Shown here piece by piece: positions 25,863 through 34,076 of a DNA stretch of 35,341 nt. Position numbers and translations under genes: made by a program. The DNA lies in contig SLFF01000304.1 in NCBI GenBank assembly GCA_007124395.1, forward strand, positions 1-35,341, read 5' to 3'. The notes below the pieces were generated by a model. That model worked only from the letters and a program-made list of their open reading frames with translations. It was not told where the DNA came from and did no database searches. The stretch comes from Thermomicrobiaceae bacterium. GTDB lineage: Bacteria; Chloroflexota; Chloroflexia; Thermomicrobiales; Thermomicrobiaceae. The stretch's first letter is position 1; each line of letters begins with the position of its first letter.

Positions 25863-25925
25863 AACCCTTTCCCTCCTGACGGCGAGAGGGCCGCCAGGAA
25901 GGCGACCCTCATTCCTAACCCTTTC
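25863..25925. repeat. Strong hairpin flanked by 9 bp direct repeats
   Basis: CCCTCCTGACGGC (25871-25883) pairs with GCCGCCAGGAAGG (25890-25902), 13 bp with two weak (A-C/G-U type) positions and a GAGAGG loop. AACCCTTTC occurs directly on both sides at 25863-25871 and 25917-25925. No T-tract follows on either strand. It lies just after the stop of the secreted VWA protein. It could be a non-canonical terminator or a small transposed element with target duplication. Confidence 0.4.
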
Positions 25926-25940
25926 AGTTGTTGCGAACGA

Positions 25941-27557
25941 CTATTGCGGTTTCGGCGGAACCAGGCACGAGACACGTTCCGACACATTGCCCGAACCATC
26001 GACCGCGTAGATCTCCGCGTCGCCCTTGCCGGTAATTCGCGCGGTCACGGCGCCTGGCCCTGACTTCTCGTTGGGCTCGGCACCTGGCGCCTGCGTGTAC
26101 TTGATCACATCACCCACCGAGTACGGTCCGAACTCAACACCACTTCCGTTGTCGACCACGAAGATCTCGAGATCTTCGGCTGGCCAGACATCGTCCGAAG
26201 CGCCAAGCTGGTAGAAGCCATCCTCGTTCTGGCCCGGAGAGTTCTGACCGGCTTGTGGAACGTTCCGTCCGCTTGGGTTCACACCGTCCTCACAGGAGGC
26301 TATCGGTGGCGTGGTGTCCTCCCACACCTTCGTGACTTCCTCACAGAGTTCCGTACCCGTCAGACAAACGCGGATCGTGTCCGTACCGAGTCCAGAGGGA
26401 CCTTGCGTTGCCTCATAGGTGAACGAGGCCTCGCCGCTGGCGTCAGTGGTGTCACTTCCATTCTCGCCTGTGTTCGGGCCGGCGGTAACCTCGAAGGTTA
26501 CTTCTCGGTCCGGAACCAGCGTGGCGCCGGACGTAACTGTCGCGACGACGGTATGGGTCTGGCCCGGATCGCCCAGTTCATTGGTCGCCGTATCCGGCGC
26601 GGCATCCAGGGCGATCGGGACGTCAACCGTGATGTTTTGGGTGCCAATGACGTTACCGGCGTTATCCCGGAACTCCACGCTGCAGTTAATCGTGGATCCG
26701 GCCAGCGATGGGTCGTTCGGGACTGCGACGGTCTCGGTGAAGCTAGCGATGTCGCCGCTCGTCACCGTCTGGGAAGCCGGCGCGAAGCTGACATCCAGCA
26801 GGTCACACCCTACCGTGTGCGGAGTAACGGTCACAGGCAGATTGCCCAGACCTTCCAGGATAGTGTTGGACAGTTGGGCGGCAGTGGCGCCGGAGAAGAA
26901 GCTGCCACCTGTCTGACTCGCGATGAATGCCGCTTGCCCTGTCTCATTCAATCGATTGATCCCGACGCTGATAGCGAGCACCTGTATGTCTGCCGTATTC
27001 AACGCGTCCGCAACCGCGTTACGTGTGGGGTAAGGACCGAAATTTTCATGACCAGGCGCATCGCCGAACCAGACGATGATGCGCGTCGATCCGGGTCGGA
27101 AGCTCACGGCACCGTCAGCGATGCCCTTCAACGCGATGAGCTGTGCTTCCGGAAAGTCACCTCCACCGGCTGCGTTCCAGCCGTTGATCGCGTTCTGTAC
27201 GGCGGTCTGGTTCGCCGTGACGTTCTGATTTACCCGCCAAACAAAGGCGTCGCCGACGTCCCGATACTCCGCCACGGCGAACTGAGCGGTCGGCTGATTA
27301 GTTGCGATGGTGCTCAGGATATTGGCCGCATTAGCCTTTACATTGGCGATCGCTCCGCCCATACTGCCTGTCGTGTCCGACAGGAACACGATGTCGGGGT
27401 TCTCGGGGATCTCGGACGTCTGAACCTGTTTGTCGATTACATCACTTTCGCCGGGCGCCAGGTTCAGGTTTACATCGTTCGGAGTCACCTCGGCTGAAAC
27501 CGGGATTGCCACCAGAGCGAGAATCAGGGCGAGTAGAATACATAGACGTTTCGACAT
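25941..27557 (-). CDS. Secreted von Willebrand factor A-domain protein with Ig-like region
   Basis: This 538-residue exported protein has an N-terminal signal peptide (residues 1-22, basic MSKR then a hydrophobic core ending in VSA). The VWA domain (about 54-240) has a MIDAS-type metal site at DTTGSMGG (D61, T63, S65), with later FGDAPGH. The middle region (about 250-330) is beta-rich. A bacterial Ig/Big-like segment around 330-425 contains VVATVTSGATLVPDREVTFEV. The C-terminal part begins DTTPPIASCEDG and has four or so cysteines overall for possible disulfides. No transmembrane anchor is visible. I start at ATG 27555-27557 because GGGAGG lies 10 nt upstream. A role in adhesion or matrix formation is plausible but unproven. 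Confidence 0.82.
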   Translation of the reverse strand: MSKRLCILLALILALVAIPVSAEVTPNDVNLNLAPGESDVIDKQVQTSEIPENPDIVFLSDTTGSMGGAIANVKANAANILSTIATNQPTAQFAVAEYRDVGDAFVWRVNQNVTANQTAVQNAINGWNAAGGGDFPEAQLIALKGIADGAVSFRPGSTRIIVWFGDAPGHENFGPYPTRNAVADALNTADIQVLAISVGINRLNETGQAAFIASQTGGSFFSGATAAQLSNTILEGLGNLPVTVTPHTVGCDLLDVSFAPASQTVTSGDIASFTETVAVPNDPSLAGSTINCSVEFRDNAGNVIGTQNITVDVPIALDAAPDTATNELGDPGQTHTVVATVTSGATLVPDREVTFEVTAGPNTGENGSDTTDASGEASFTYEATQGPSGLGTDTIRVCLTGTELCEEVTKVWEDTTPPIASCEDGVNPSGRNVPQAGQNSPGQNEDGFYQLGASDDVWPAEDLEIFVVDNGSGVEFGPYSVGDVIKYTQAPGAEPNEKSGPGAVTARITGKGDAEIYAVDGSGNVSERVSCLVPPKPQ

Positions 27558-28329
27558 GAGCGACTTTCCTCCCTTGGCCATAAGTACGTTTGTGCCATGC
27601 AAGGGTCGCCGCCAATCGCTATACTATAGATGCGACAAGAGATCGGCGGCAGCCGTTTTCGTTGTCTTGACCCCGGGCAGCTAGTCCCTACCTGGGGTCG
27701 TCCTATCCCTCAGTGGTCCGTAGTCAGGCCCTCAAGTGACACCACCCCCTTTTTCTAACTTGTGTAAGCTGGGTAACGGTAACGAGACATTCTCTTCGAA
27801 ATGCGCTATCGCCCTGTCGAAACACGGGAGAGCACCACTCAGCGGAACAAAAACGGTTCCCGGAGCGTGAAAAACGCACATTTCGCCAAGTTTTCTACTT
27901 TTTCCGATGTTGTTGCTTATCGTATTTAGGACTCGTGGGACAGATCACACCTCGCCTCTCTAACAACGAATCAGTTCAGCCCGTAGTCGAGCAATCGCGC
28001 TAGCGGACAATCGTGGTGAGACTTGATACGTCTCTTATAGCATGTGACTATGTAAATGTAAATACTTTGTGAAATGGCCAAAACTTGCAAGTAACCTTGT
28101 TAGTGGTTGATTTGGCTGTGTTTCTGTGATCGCATTCGCTACACGCAGTCCGTGAAGCAGGTAGAAGGAACATCGGATACGGCCATTGCCTAATGAAATG
28201 CTGGCTCATTTGATGGGGGATACCCGCTCAAATGATGGTATCGATCCGCGCCTGCCGCGCTCGGCTACCACCTTGTCGTGCAGGGCAGGGATCGATTGGG
28301 GAGTGTAGCGTTATGCCTCGCACGTCTTT
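27558..28329. other. Long non-coding, partly AT-rich region between divergent gene blocks; candidate replication origin
   Basis: No credible coding frame is present. The stretch around 28021-28110 is clearly richer in A and T than its surroundings. Small inverted repeats are scattered through it: GACCCCGGG/CCTGGGGTC (27669-27677/27691-27699), GGAAC/GTTCC (27844-27848/27856-27860), GCGT/ACGC (27865-27868/27874-27877), and ACTTGCAAGT (28083-28092). Genes run leftward from its left end and rightward from its right end. It lies directly upstream of rpmH-rnpA, where bacterial origins are often found. Only poor (7 of 9) DnaA-box matches are visible and dnaA is not in the window, so the origin call is tentative. 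Confidence 0.3.
28206..28296 (+). ncRNA. Two adjacent large hairpins upstream of rpmH, possible structured RNA
   Basis: TCATTTGA (28206-28213) and TCAAATGA (28228-28235) form a perfect 8 bp stem. Next to it, ATCGATCC (28240-28247) and CTGCC (28252-28256) pair with GGCAG (28284-28288) and GGATCGAT (28289-28296). That makes 13 bp with a four-base bulge, and GCGC/GTGC pairs inside. They precede the rpmH promoter, so they are not part of its leader. I cannot match them to a known RNA family; the strand is uncertain. Confidence 0.35.
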
Positions 28330-28359
28330 TTGACAGGCCGTCAGTTCAGTCCGTATACT
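28330..28359 (+). promoter_or_regulatory. Sigma-70-type promoter of the rpmH-rnpA operon
   Basis: A perfect TTGACA (28330-28335) is followed after 18 bp by TATACT (28354-28359). The start would be near 28366, giving a leader of about 74 nt before rpmH. The leader has a CGGTC/GACCG hairpin (28399-28403/28414-28418) around a T-rich loop. Confidence 0.75.
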
Positions 28360-28439
28360 TTCGTGGTCCGTTGCGGCTCCTGCGCCGGTGGGAACGCACG
28401 GTCGTTTTTTTGTGACCGGGATCAGAAGGATGTTGTCAG

Positions 28440-28607
28440 ATGCCAAAGAGAACATATCAGCCGAAGCGAATTCCCAGGAAGCGGACCCACGGTTTCCGTG
28501 CCCGGATGAAGACGCGAGGCGGCCGGGCCGTGATCGCGACTCGACGGCGCCGCGGCCGCAAGTCGCTGTCAGTTTCCACCGAGTACAAGCCAACGACCCG
28601 CAGGTAG
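28440..28607 (+). CDS. rpmH: Large ribosomal subunit protein bL34
   Basis: The 55-residue, strongly basic protein begins MPKRTYQPKRIPRKRTHGF and contains the bL34 core RMKTRGGRAVIATRRRRGRK. It is slightly longer than the usual 44-47 residues because of a C-terminal SLSVSTEYKPTTRR tail. AGAAGGA lies about 10 nt upstream of the ATG. It starts the conserved rpmH-rnpA-yidD-yidC-jag order. Its stop is 11 bp before rnpA. Confidence 0.95.
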   Translation: MPKRTYQPKRIPRKRTHGFRARMKTRGGRAVIATRRRRGRKSLSVSTEYKPTTRR

Positions 28608-28618
28608 CTTGAGGGACG

Positions 28619-28984
28619 ATGATTGCCCGGAGCCTCCGCCTGCGTGATCCGCGAGAATTTCAGCGGGTTCGCAAGCGAGGGCGATCCTGGACAACGCCGT
28701 ACCTGGTTCTGGTGTCCCGGCCGAATGGGTTGGACCACAACCGGTACGGCTTCGCTGTTGGTCGCCGAGTCGGCAACGCGGTAGCACGGAACAAGGTGAA
28801 GCGCTGGATGCGGGAAGCGATCAGGCCTCGACATCCTGCATTGAAGCAGGGGTTCGACATCATTCTAATAGCCCGTGGGCGGATGGCATCTCCATCTGTC
28901 GGGTTCAGCAATGTGGATGAGTCGGTGGGTATACTTGCCGAGCAGGCAGGGCTGGTTCCCGACGCGGACCAGGTTGCCGAGTAA
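28619..28984 (+). CDS. rnpA: Ribonuclease P protein component
   Basis: The protein subunit assists RNase P RNA in 5' maturation of tRNA precursors. The 121-residue sequence has the N-terminal LRDPREFQRVRKRGRSW, a central YGFAVGRRVGNAVARNKVKRWMREA with the RNR-type RNA-binding motif, and DIILIARG. It is of normal length and 11 bp after rpmH. GAGGGACG provides the ribosome site. The RNase P RNA gene is not in the window. Confidence 0.95.
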   Translation: MIARSLRLRDPREFQRVRKRGRSWTTPYLVLVSRPNGLDHNRYGFAVGRRVGNAVARNKVKRWMREAIRPRHPALKQGFDIILIARGRMASPSVGFSNVDESVGILAEQAGLVPDADQVAE

Positions 28985-29018
28985 CGTAGCCAATCCGGTC
29001 GAGCGGGGTTACCAAACC

Positions 29019-29228
29019 ATGCGAACCGTTGCACTCTGGTTGATCAGAGGCTATCAGAGGGGAATTTCCCCATATCTCCCGCCGAGTTGCCGGTTTCATC
29101 CAACCTGTTCCGAATATGCCTACCAGGCAATCGACAAGTACGGTATTATCCGGGGTGGTTTGAAAGCAATCTGGCGTATTCTGCGATGCAATCCATTCTG
29201 TCAGGGTGGTTTCGACCCCGTCGACTAG
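29019..29228 (+). CDS. yidD: Membrane protein insertion efficiency factor YidD
   Basis: This 69-residue protein is of the YidD/DUF37 family, which assists YidC in membrane insertion. It has the family core CRFHPTCSEYAYQAIDKYG followed by GGLKAIWRILRCNPFCQGGFDPV, with all conserved cysteines. The frame is open further upstream, but the ATG at 29019 gives the standard N-terminus (MRTVALWLIRGYQRGISPYL) and has a GGGG site about 8 nt before it. It lies between rnpA and yidC as usual. Confidence 0.93.
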   Translation: MRTVALWLIRGYQRGISPYLPPSCRFHPTCSEYAYQAIDKYGIIRGGLKAIWRILRCNPFCQGGFDPVD

Positions 29229-29300
29229 AGCGATACATCAACCGGCACGCGGGCGTAATACGGTAATCACCTGCGTATCTAGCCTGAGAAGGAGCCTCTC

Positions 29301-30314
29301 TTGCCGGTCTGGAGTCAATTTGTAGATCTGATCGAATGGTCGCTCCGCTTCTTTGGCGATCTGACCGGTAGTGCTGGTCTCTCGATCATCATCCTCACGG
29401 TCATTGTTAAAACGATTCTGCTGCCTCTGACGGTCAAGGCACTGCGCTCGACCCTGGCGATGCAGGAGCTCCAGCCGAAGGTCAAGGATCTTCAGAAGCG
29501 GTTCGGCAAGGACCGCCAGCGACTCTCGGCAGAGACGATGAAGCTCTATCAGGACAACGGGGTCAACCCGATGTCCGGATGTCTGCCTATGCTGCTGCAG
29601 ATGCCGGTGTTCTTTGGCCTCTACTTTGCTATTCGTAATCTCACCAACGAGAGCGTCGGTGTCTGGGCAGACGGGTTCCTCTGGATCCCTGACCTTTCCA
29701 CGAATGACCCGTGGCGCATTCTTCCGTTTGCCGCCGCAGCATCACAGTTCGTGCAGATGCGGATGACTCGCCCTGCCGGACAGGGCAAGCCAGAAGATCC
29801 ACAGCAGCGCATGATGTACACGATGATGAACTTCATGCCGCTGATGGTTATCGTCATCGGCTGGACGTTTGCGGCTGGCCCGGTGCTTTACTGGACGATC
29901 TCCGCACTCTACAGTGTGATCCAGCAGTGGTTCATCACTGGGTGGGGTTCGATGAAGGACTGGTTCCCGTGGTTGCCGGAGTTGCCAGATAGCAGCCGAC
30001 TCGGCTATGTCGATCCCGAGGTCCGGCGACAGCGAGCTGCTGAATCCAAGAATTCGGGTCTGTTTGGTGCCATCAACAAGAAGATGGAAGAGCAGATGAA
30101 GCGAATTGAGGAGGAGCGCGAACGACAGGCTGCTGAAGCCGGTGGCAATGGACGCTCGGGCGGCAGTGGTGGAAAGTCCAAGAAGAAGAACAAGAAGCAG
30201 AAGGGCGAGCGCTCGCGTTCGGACGACCAGGAACAGCCCGTTGTTGCACCACGTCCTGATCTGGTCCCACGGCGCTCACGCCCAGGAAAGAGTGACAGCA
30301 CAGCTGGAAGCTAA
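29301..30314 (+). CDS. yidC: Membrane protein insertase YidC/Oxa1
   Basis: YidC inserts and folds inner-membrane proteins with or without SecYEG. The 337-residue product is of the short Gram-positive type, without the large periplasmic domain. Helices lie near residues 20-45, 90-112, 135-150, 175-193 and 197-212. The conserved TVKALRSTLAMQELQPKVKDLQKRFG cytoplasmic hairpin follows helix 1 in part, and NPMSGCLPMLLQMPVFFGLYFAI is diagnostic. The C-terminal tail (from about 255) is rich in Lys, Arg and Glu and probably binds ribosomes. The start is TTG at 29301, preceded by GAGAAGGAG. Confidence 0.93.
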   Translation: MPVWSQFVDLIEWSLRFFGDLTGSAGLSIIILTVIVKTILLPLTVKALRSTLAMQELQPKVKDLQKRFGKDRQRLSAETMKLYQDNGVNPMSGCLPMLLQMPVFFGLYFAIRNLTNESVGVWADGFLWIPDLSTNDPWRILPFAAAASQFVQMRMTRPAGQGKPEDPQQRMMYTMMNFMPLMVIVIGWTFAAGPVLYWTISALYSVIQQWFITGWGSMKDWFPWLPELPDSSRLGYVDPEVRRQRAAESKNSGLFGAINKKMEEQMKRIEEERERQAAEAGGNGRSGGSGGKSKKKNKKQKGERSRSDDQEQPVVAPRPDLVPRRSRPGKSDSTAGS

Positions 30315-30349
30315 TCTGCTCCCAGAACAGAGCGAAGGAGTGCACATCA

Positions 30350-31054
30350 ATGCACAGCGTCGAGATTCAAGCTCGTTCGGTGGAAGAGGCCGTTCGACTT
30401 GCCCTGGAGCAACTTGGCCGGCCGGAGGACGAGGTCGACGTTGAGGTGTTGGTTGATGCTGACCCGGCGAACGACGGCGAAGCCCTGGTTCGGGTAACGG
30501 CCAAGGGTCATGCGGCACAACCGGTGGCGGCTGGCTATACTGGCCCGGTTCAGGCAGATCGCCCGGATGAAGAGACCGAGCAGATCGCCAAGAATGTGGT
30601 TACCGAGCTGCTGGATGCGATGGGCTTCGATTGTCAGGTGATGGCGGTTGATAATCCGTCGGCGATCGATGTGGCGCCGGATGAACCGCCGACGGTTTTC
30701 ATCGATGTCAACGGTCGGGATCTGGGGATGCTGATCGGGCGTCGTGGTGAGAACCTCGCGCAGTTCCAGTACATGGTGAACCTGCTGGTGAACAAGCAAC
30801 TGGAGATCTGGACACGCGTCATTGTCGACGTTGAGGGGTATCGAGCCCGGCGTGAAGAATCGCTGATTAGCCTGGCCAGACGCGTCGCACAGCAGGTGGC
30901 ACGCAATCACAAACCGGTTCCGCTGGAGCCGATGCCAGCCAATGAGCGGCGAGTGGTCCACATGGCACTTCGTAACGATGATTCGGTCGTTACCGAGAGC
31001 AGCGGCGAGGCGGGCAACCGTCGAGTTACGATCCAGCCGAACCGCAACTCCTGA
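30350..31054 (+). CDS. khpB: RNA-binding protein Jag/KhpB (Jag-N, KH, R3H)
   Basis: This 234-residue protein has an N-terminal Jag-N domain (residues 1-50, beginning MHSVEIQARSVEEAVRLALEQLG) and an acidic linker. A KH domain (about 115-155) has the GxxG loop in MLIGRRGENLAQF, and an R3H domain (about 160-215) includes MPANERRVVHMAL. Jag proteins bind RNA and affect cell elongation and division in Gram-positive bacteria, often with KhpA. The linked yidC-jag order is conserved. GCGAAGGAG precedes the ATG. A weak CTCGCC/GGCGAG hairpin (31062-31082) follows the stop. Confidence 0.92.
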   Translation: MHSVEIQARSVEEAVRLALEQLGRPEDEVDVEVLVDADPANDGEALVRVTAKGHAAQPVAAGYTGPVQADRPDEETEQIAKNVVTELLDAMGFDCQVMAVDNPSAIDVAPDEPPTVFIDVNGRDLGMLIGRRGENLAQFQYMVNLLVNKQLEIWTRVIVDVEGYRARREESLISLARRVAQQVARNHKPVPLEPMPANERRVVHMALRNDDSVVTESSGEAGNRRVTIQPNRNS

Positions 31055-31165
31055 TACTCCGCTCGCCTGAAGTTCGGGCGAGTATGTTCCACACGATGAC
31101 CGGATGGATTCATGTGCACGATCACGTGATTATCCGGTTAGCTCACTCGTCTTCCGGGAGTCACT

Positions 31166-32059
31166 GTGCATCAAGCCCCCGAATTTCTGGCGATCGGCCA
31201 TATTTCGATCGATCGACGCCCGGATGGCTCGCTCGTCCCTGGTGGGACGGCGCTCTATGCTGCGTTGCTGGCGTCACGGTTTGGCCTTCGTTCGGCAATC
31301 CTTACCCGCGGACGGTTCGACCATATCGAGGATGAATCGGTCCGTGAGTCATTGACCCGCTATGCCAGCGAGGTCGACCTCATTGTGCAGGAAGCCGACG
31401 AACCAACCCAGTTCACCAACAAGTCGGTAGCTGGGCGTCGGGAACAGACGATCCACTCCTGGGCGGGAGAGATCGATCTCAACGGCGTTCCGCCGATGTG
31501 GCGCTCGGCCGGAATCATCCATCTCGGACCGATTGCCCAGGAGATCGATGTTCGCCGGGCGGGTCGCCTGAGTCCTGACTTTTTCGGAATCACCCCGCAG
31601 GGTCTGATGCGTGACTGGCGCACCGAGCACGATGGGAAAGTCACGGTTGTCCCACTTCGGCTGGCCTATGAGTTCCTCGGCCGAATAGACGCAATGGTGC
31701 TGAGTTCCGAGGAACACAGCCTTGCCCGTGATGAGATCGAGGTGATCGGCTCACGCGGCCTGGTTGCGGTGACTCGTGGCGCGGCAGGTGTGCAATTGAC
31801 CGATCGGGGTCATCAGACGCAGATCCCGGCCTTCAACGTGCCGGTGGTCGACGATACCGGTTCAGGTGATGTGTTTGCGGCAGCGCTGTTTATCCTGAGA
31901 ACGCAGGGTATCGGGGTTGCTCAAGCAGCGAGAATCGCCTCGGCGAGTGCCGCGGTCATGATCCAGACCGGTGGTCCAGACGCAGTGCCGACGCGTGAAC
32001 AGGTCGACGCGTTCCTGGCTGATGAACAGCGAAAAGCCCAGCAGCGCAACGCCTGGTAA
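31166..32059 (+). CDS. PfkB-family carbohydrate/nucleoside kinase
   Basis: The 297-residue protein has a ribokinase-fold core. It has an N-terminal EFLAIGHISIDRR, the GG of LVPGGTALYAALLASRFG (24-41), and PfkB signature 2 as VVDDTGSGDVFAAALF with catalytic D235. The central part is shorter than in ribokinase and the lid is reduced. Substrates in the family range from sugars to nucleosides, and none is suggested by the flanking jag and mnmE genes. The frame starts with GTG at 31166, with GGGAG about 8 nt upstream. mnmE begins 38 bp after its stop. Confidence 0.85.
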   Translation: MHQAPEFLAIGHISIDRRPDGSLVPGGTALYAALLASRFGLRSAILTRGRFDHIEDESVRESLTRYASEVDLIVQEADEPTQFTNKSVAGRREQTIHSWAGEIDLNGVPPMWRSAGIIHLGPIAQEIDVRRAGRLSPDFFGITPQGLMRDWRTEHDGKVTVVPLRLAYEFLGRIDAMVLSSEEHSLARDEIEVIGSRGLVAVTRGAAGVQLTDRGHQTQIPAFNVPVVDDTGSGDVFAAALFILRTQGIGVAQAARIASASAAVMIQTGGPDAVPTREQVDAFLADEQRKAQQRNAW

Positions 32060-32097
32060 GACCCCCCTTCTCCGCATTCTGGACGGAGCTACTCCAC

Positions 32098-33498
32098 ATG
32101 TATGACGACACGATTACCGCAATTGCGACCCCGGTTGGCGAAGGTGGCATCGGGATCATCCGGCTCAGCGGGCCGGAATCTGCCGATGTTGCCGGTCGAC
32201 TCTTCCGGCGTGGATCTCGCCTTCGCCCAGTGGACGTCGGGCAACTGGAAAGCCACCATCTGTACTACGGTCACATCGTAAACCCTAAGAGTGACCGGAT
32301 TGTTGATGAGGTGATGCTCACCCGAATGGCCGGTCCACGCACCTACACCCGGGAAGATGTGGTGGAGATCTCCTGTCATGGGGGCCCAATTCCGTTGCGT
32401 GAGGTGCTGAGCCTGACGATCGATGCCGGAGCGCGCGAGGCCGAACCGGGCGAGTTTACGCTCCGGGCTTTTCTCAACGGCCGGCTCGATCTGTCACAGG
32501 CCGAAGCAGTGATGTCCGTTGTCTCGGCTCAGACGTCGGAGTCACTCGAGATGGCCGTAAACGAGCTTCGTGGCCGGCTGACCAATCGTCTGACGCCAGC
32601 CCGCGAGGCGTTGCTTGAGGGCCTGGCATTTCTGGATGCAGCAGCCGATTTCCCTGAAGACGAGATTCCCCCAACCGATGTCCCCGAGGTGCTGAAACGT
32701 GCAGAGGGACATCTCTCTGATGTTCTGGAATCGTCGCAGATGGGGCTGCTCTATCGAGAGGGCGTGCAGATCGCGATCGTCGGACGGCCAAATGTCGGCA
32801 AATCGAGCTTGATGAACACGCTGCTGCGCTCGGATCGGGCGATCGTCACCGAGATCGCCGGAACGACCCGGGATGTCATCACCGAGACGATCAATCTTCG
32901 AGGGATTCCGGCTACGCTGCTGGATACGGCCGGTATTGCCGAGACCGAAGACGTTGTCGAGTCGATCGGGATCGATCGGTCGCGGAAGGCGCTGGCATCT
33001 GCCGGAGTGGCGATCTTCGTGCTGGATGGTTCGCAGCCACTGACCGAGGCTGATCTACAGGTCGGGCAATTGCTGGCCGATCGATTCGGCTCCGCCGAGG
33101 ATCGGCGCCTGGTGGTGGCGATCAACAAGCGTGATCTGCCGGAGCGGTACGAGCATCGCGAGTTGCTGGATCAGTTCGACGACACGCCGGTGGTTGAGAT
33201 CTCGACGATGGCTGGTGAGGGAATCAGCGCACTGGAAGAGGCAGTCTATGACTCTCTGGTGGCTCAGGCCGGTGAGGCTCGCGAACCGGCGATGGTCACG
33301 CTCCGTCAACAGCAGGCGCTCGCCCGGGCGCTTGAGCACGTGAAGTCAGCACAATTCGCACTGGATGATGGCGTCCCACAGGATCTGGTTGCGGTGGATG
33401 TACGCTCGGCGATGCTGGCGGTGGGCGAGATCACGGGCGAACAGGTGAGTGAATCGATCCTCACCGAGATCTTCAGTCGATTCTGCATCGGAAAGTAG
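32098..33498 (+). CDS. mnmE: tRNA modification GTPase MnmE
   Basis: With MnmG this GTPase installs the aminomethyl or carboxymethylaminomethyl group on U34 of certain tRNAs. The 466-residue protein has the N-terminal tetrahydrofolate-binding domain (TITAIATPVGEGGIGIIRLSG; EISCHGG), a helical domain, and an inserted G domain. G-domain motifs are GRPNVGKSS, DTAG and NKRD. The C-terminal FCIGK motif, with the functional cysteine, is intact. GGAG 10 nt before the ATG sits in a short GGAGctaCTCC dyad. mnmG is not in the window; mnmA is at 9172-10245. Confidence 0.95.
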   Translation: MYDDTITAIATPVGEGGIGIIRLSGPESADVAGRLFRRGSRLRPVDVGQLESHHLYYGHIVNPKSDRIVDEVMLTRMAGPRTYTREDVVEISCHGGPIPLREVLSLTIDAGAREAEPGEFTLRAFLNGRLDLSQAEAVMSVVSAQTSESLEMAVNELRGRLTNRLTPAREALLEGLAFLDAAADFPEDEIPPTDVPEVLKRAEGHLSDVLESSQMGLLYREGVQIAIVGRPNVGKSSLMNTLLRSDRAIVTEIAGTTRDVITETINLRGIPATLLDTAGIAETEDVVESIGIDRSRKALASAGVAIFVLDGSQPLTEADLQVGQLLADRFGSAEDRRLVVAINKRDLPERYEHRELLDQFDDTPVVEISTMAGEGISALEEAVYDSLVAQAGEAREPAMVTLRQQQALARALEHVKSAQFALDDGVPQDLVAVDVRSAMLAVGEITGEQVSESILTEIFSRFCIGK

Positions 33499-33525
33499 GC
33501 GTTCGTCTTCGAGAGCCCAGACTGG

Positions 33526-34026
33526 TCAGTCGTCCTCAGAGATGTCGACCACCACGGCATCGGTCAGCGTCTGGATCGTCGCGGGTGTGATCCTGAGCAT
33601 TGACTCGATATCCCCGCCACCCGCATAGACCACCGGCTCATTGAACACGGCATCATCGATGTAGACCGTCAATTGCTCCCGATGACCGATCGGCGGGGTG
33701 CCGCCTGCCCGGTAACCGGTCACCTCATGGACCAGTTCAGGTGGTGCCAGTTTCGGCTTTCGCAGACCGGTTGCCTGGCTGAGTTTCCGGCGGTCGACTT
33801 TGGCCGTTCCGCGGACTACGGCAATGATCGTCTCCTCGTTGCGGTCACTGAAAACCAGCGACTTCACAATCTGTTCCGGGCGAACCCCGAGGGCGTCCGC
33901 GGCGGCCGGAACGGTGGGGGTGTCGGCCCCGGGAACGATGATCTCGGCATCGATCCGGTTGCTATCGAGAAACTCCTGCATGCGTTCACGACCGGTGTGG
34001 TCTGACAGGTGTGCTGGTTCGGCCAC
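33526..34026 (-). CDS. YbaK/EbsC-family aminoacyl-tRNA deacylase
   Basis: This is a 166-residue member of the YbaK/ProX/INS family, which hydrolyses mischarged tRNAs such as Cys-tRNA(Pro). The catalytic-lysine region is QIVKSLVF. The conserved GYRAGGTPPIGH loop (about 104-115) and DRRKLSQATG are present. It is a free-standing domain of normal length. It lies 50 bp after greA and probably shares its transcript. It is convergent with mnmE, with only 27 bp between stops and no evident terminator. Confidence 0.87.
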   Translation of the reverse strand: MAEPAHLSDHTGRERMQEFLDSNRIDAEIIVPGADTPTVPAAADALGVRPEQIVKSLVFSDRNEETIIAVVRGTAKVDRRKLSQATGLRKPKLAPPELVHEVTGYRAGGTPPIGHREQLTVYIDDAVFNEPVVYAGGGDIESMLRITPATIQTLTDAVVVDISEDD

Positions 34027-34076
34027 AGTTACGCTTCCTCTATCGGTTCGGATTCAGCTCCCACGCGTGGTTTCGC

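Noticed and set aside
26253..27497. A 414-codon open frame antisense to the VWA gene
   Set aside because: The other strand encodes a signal peptide and a VWA domain; the antisense product has an Arg-rich, low-complexity composition and no motifs.
27758..28080. DnaA-box-like sequences such as TGTGTAAGC, TGTGAAATG and AGCGGACAA
   Set aside because: Each matches at most 7 of 9 positions, no more than expected by chance in AT-rich DNA; kept only as part of the origin hypothesis.
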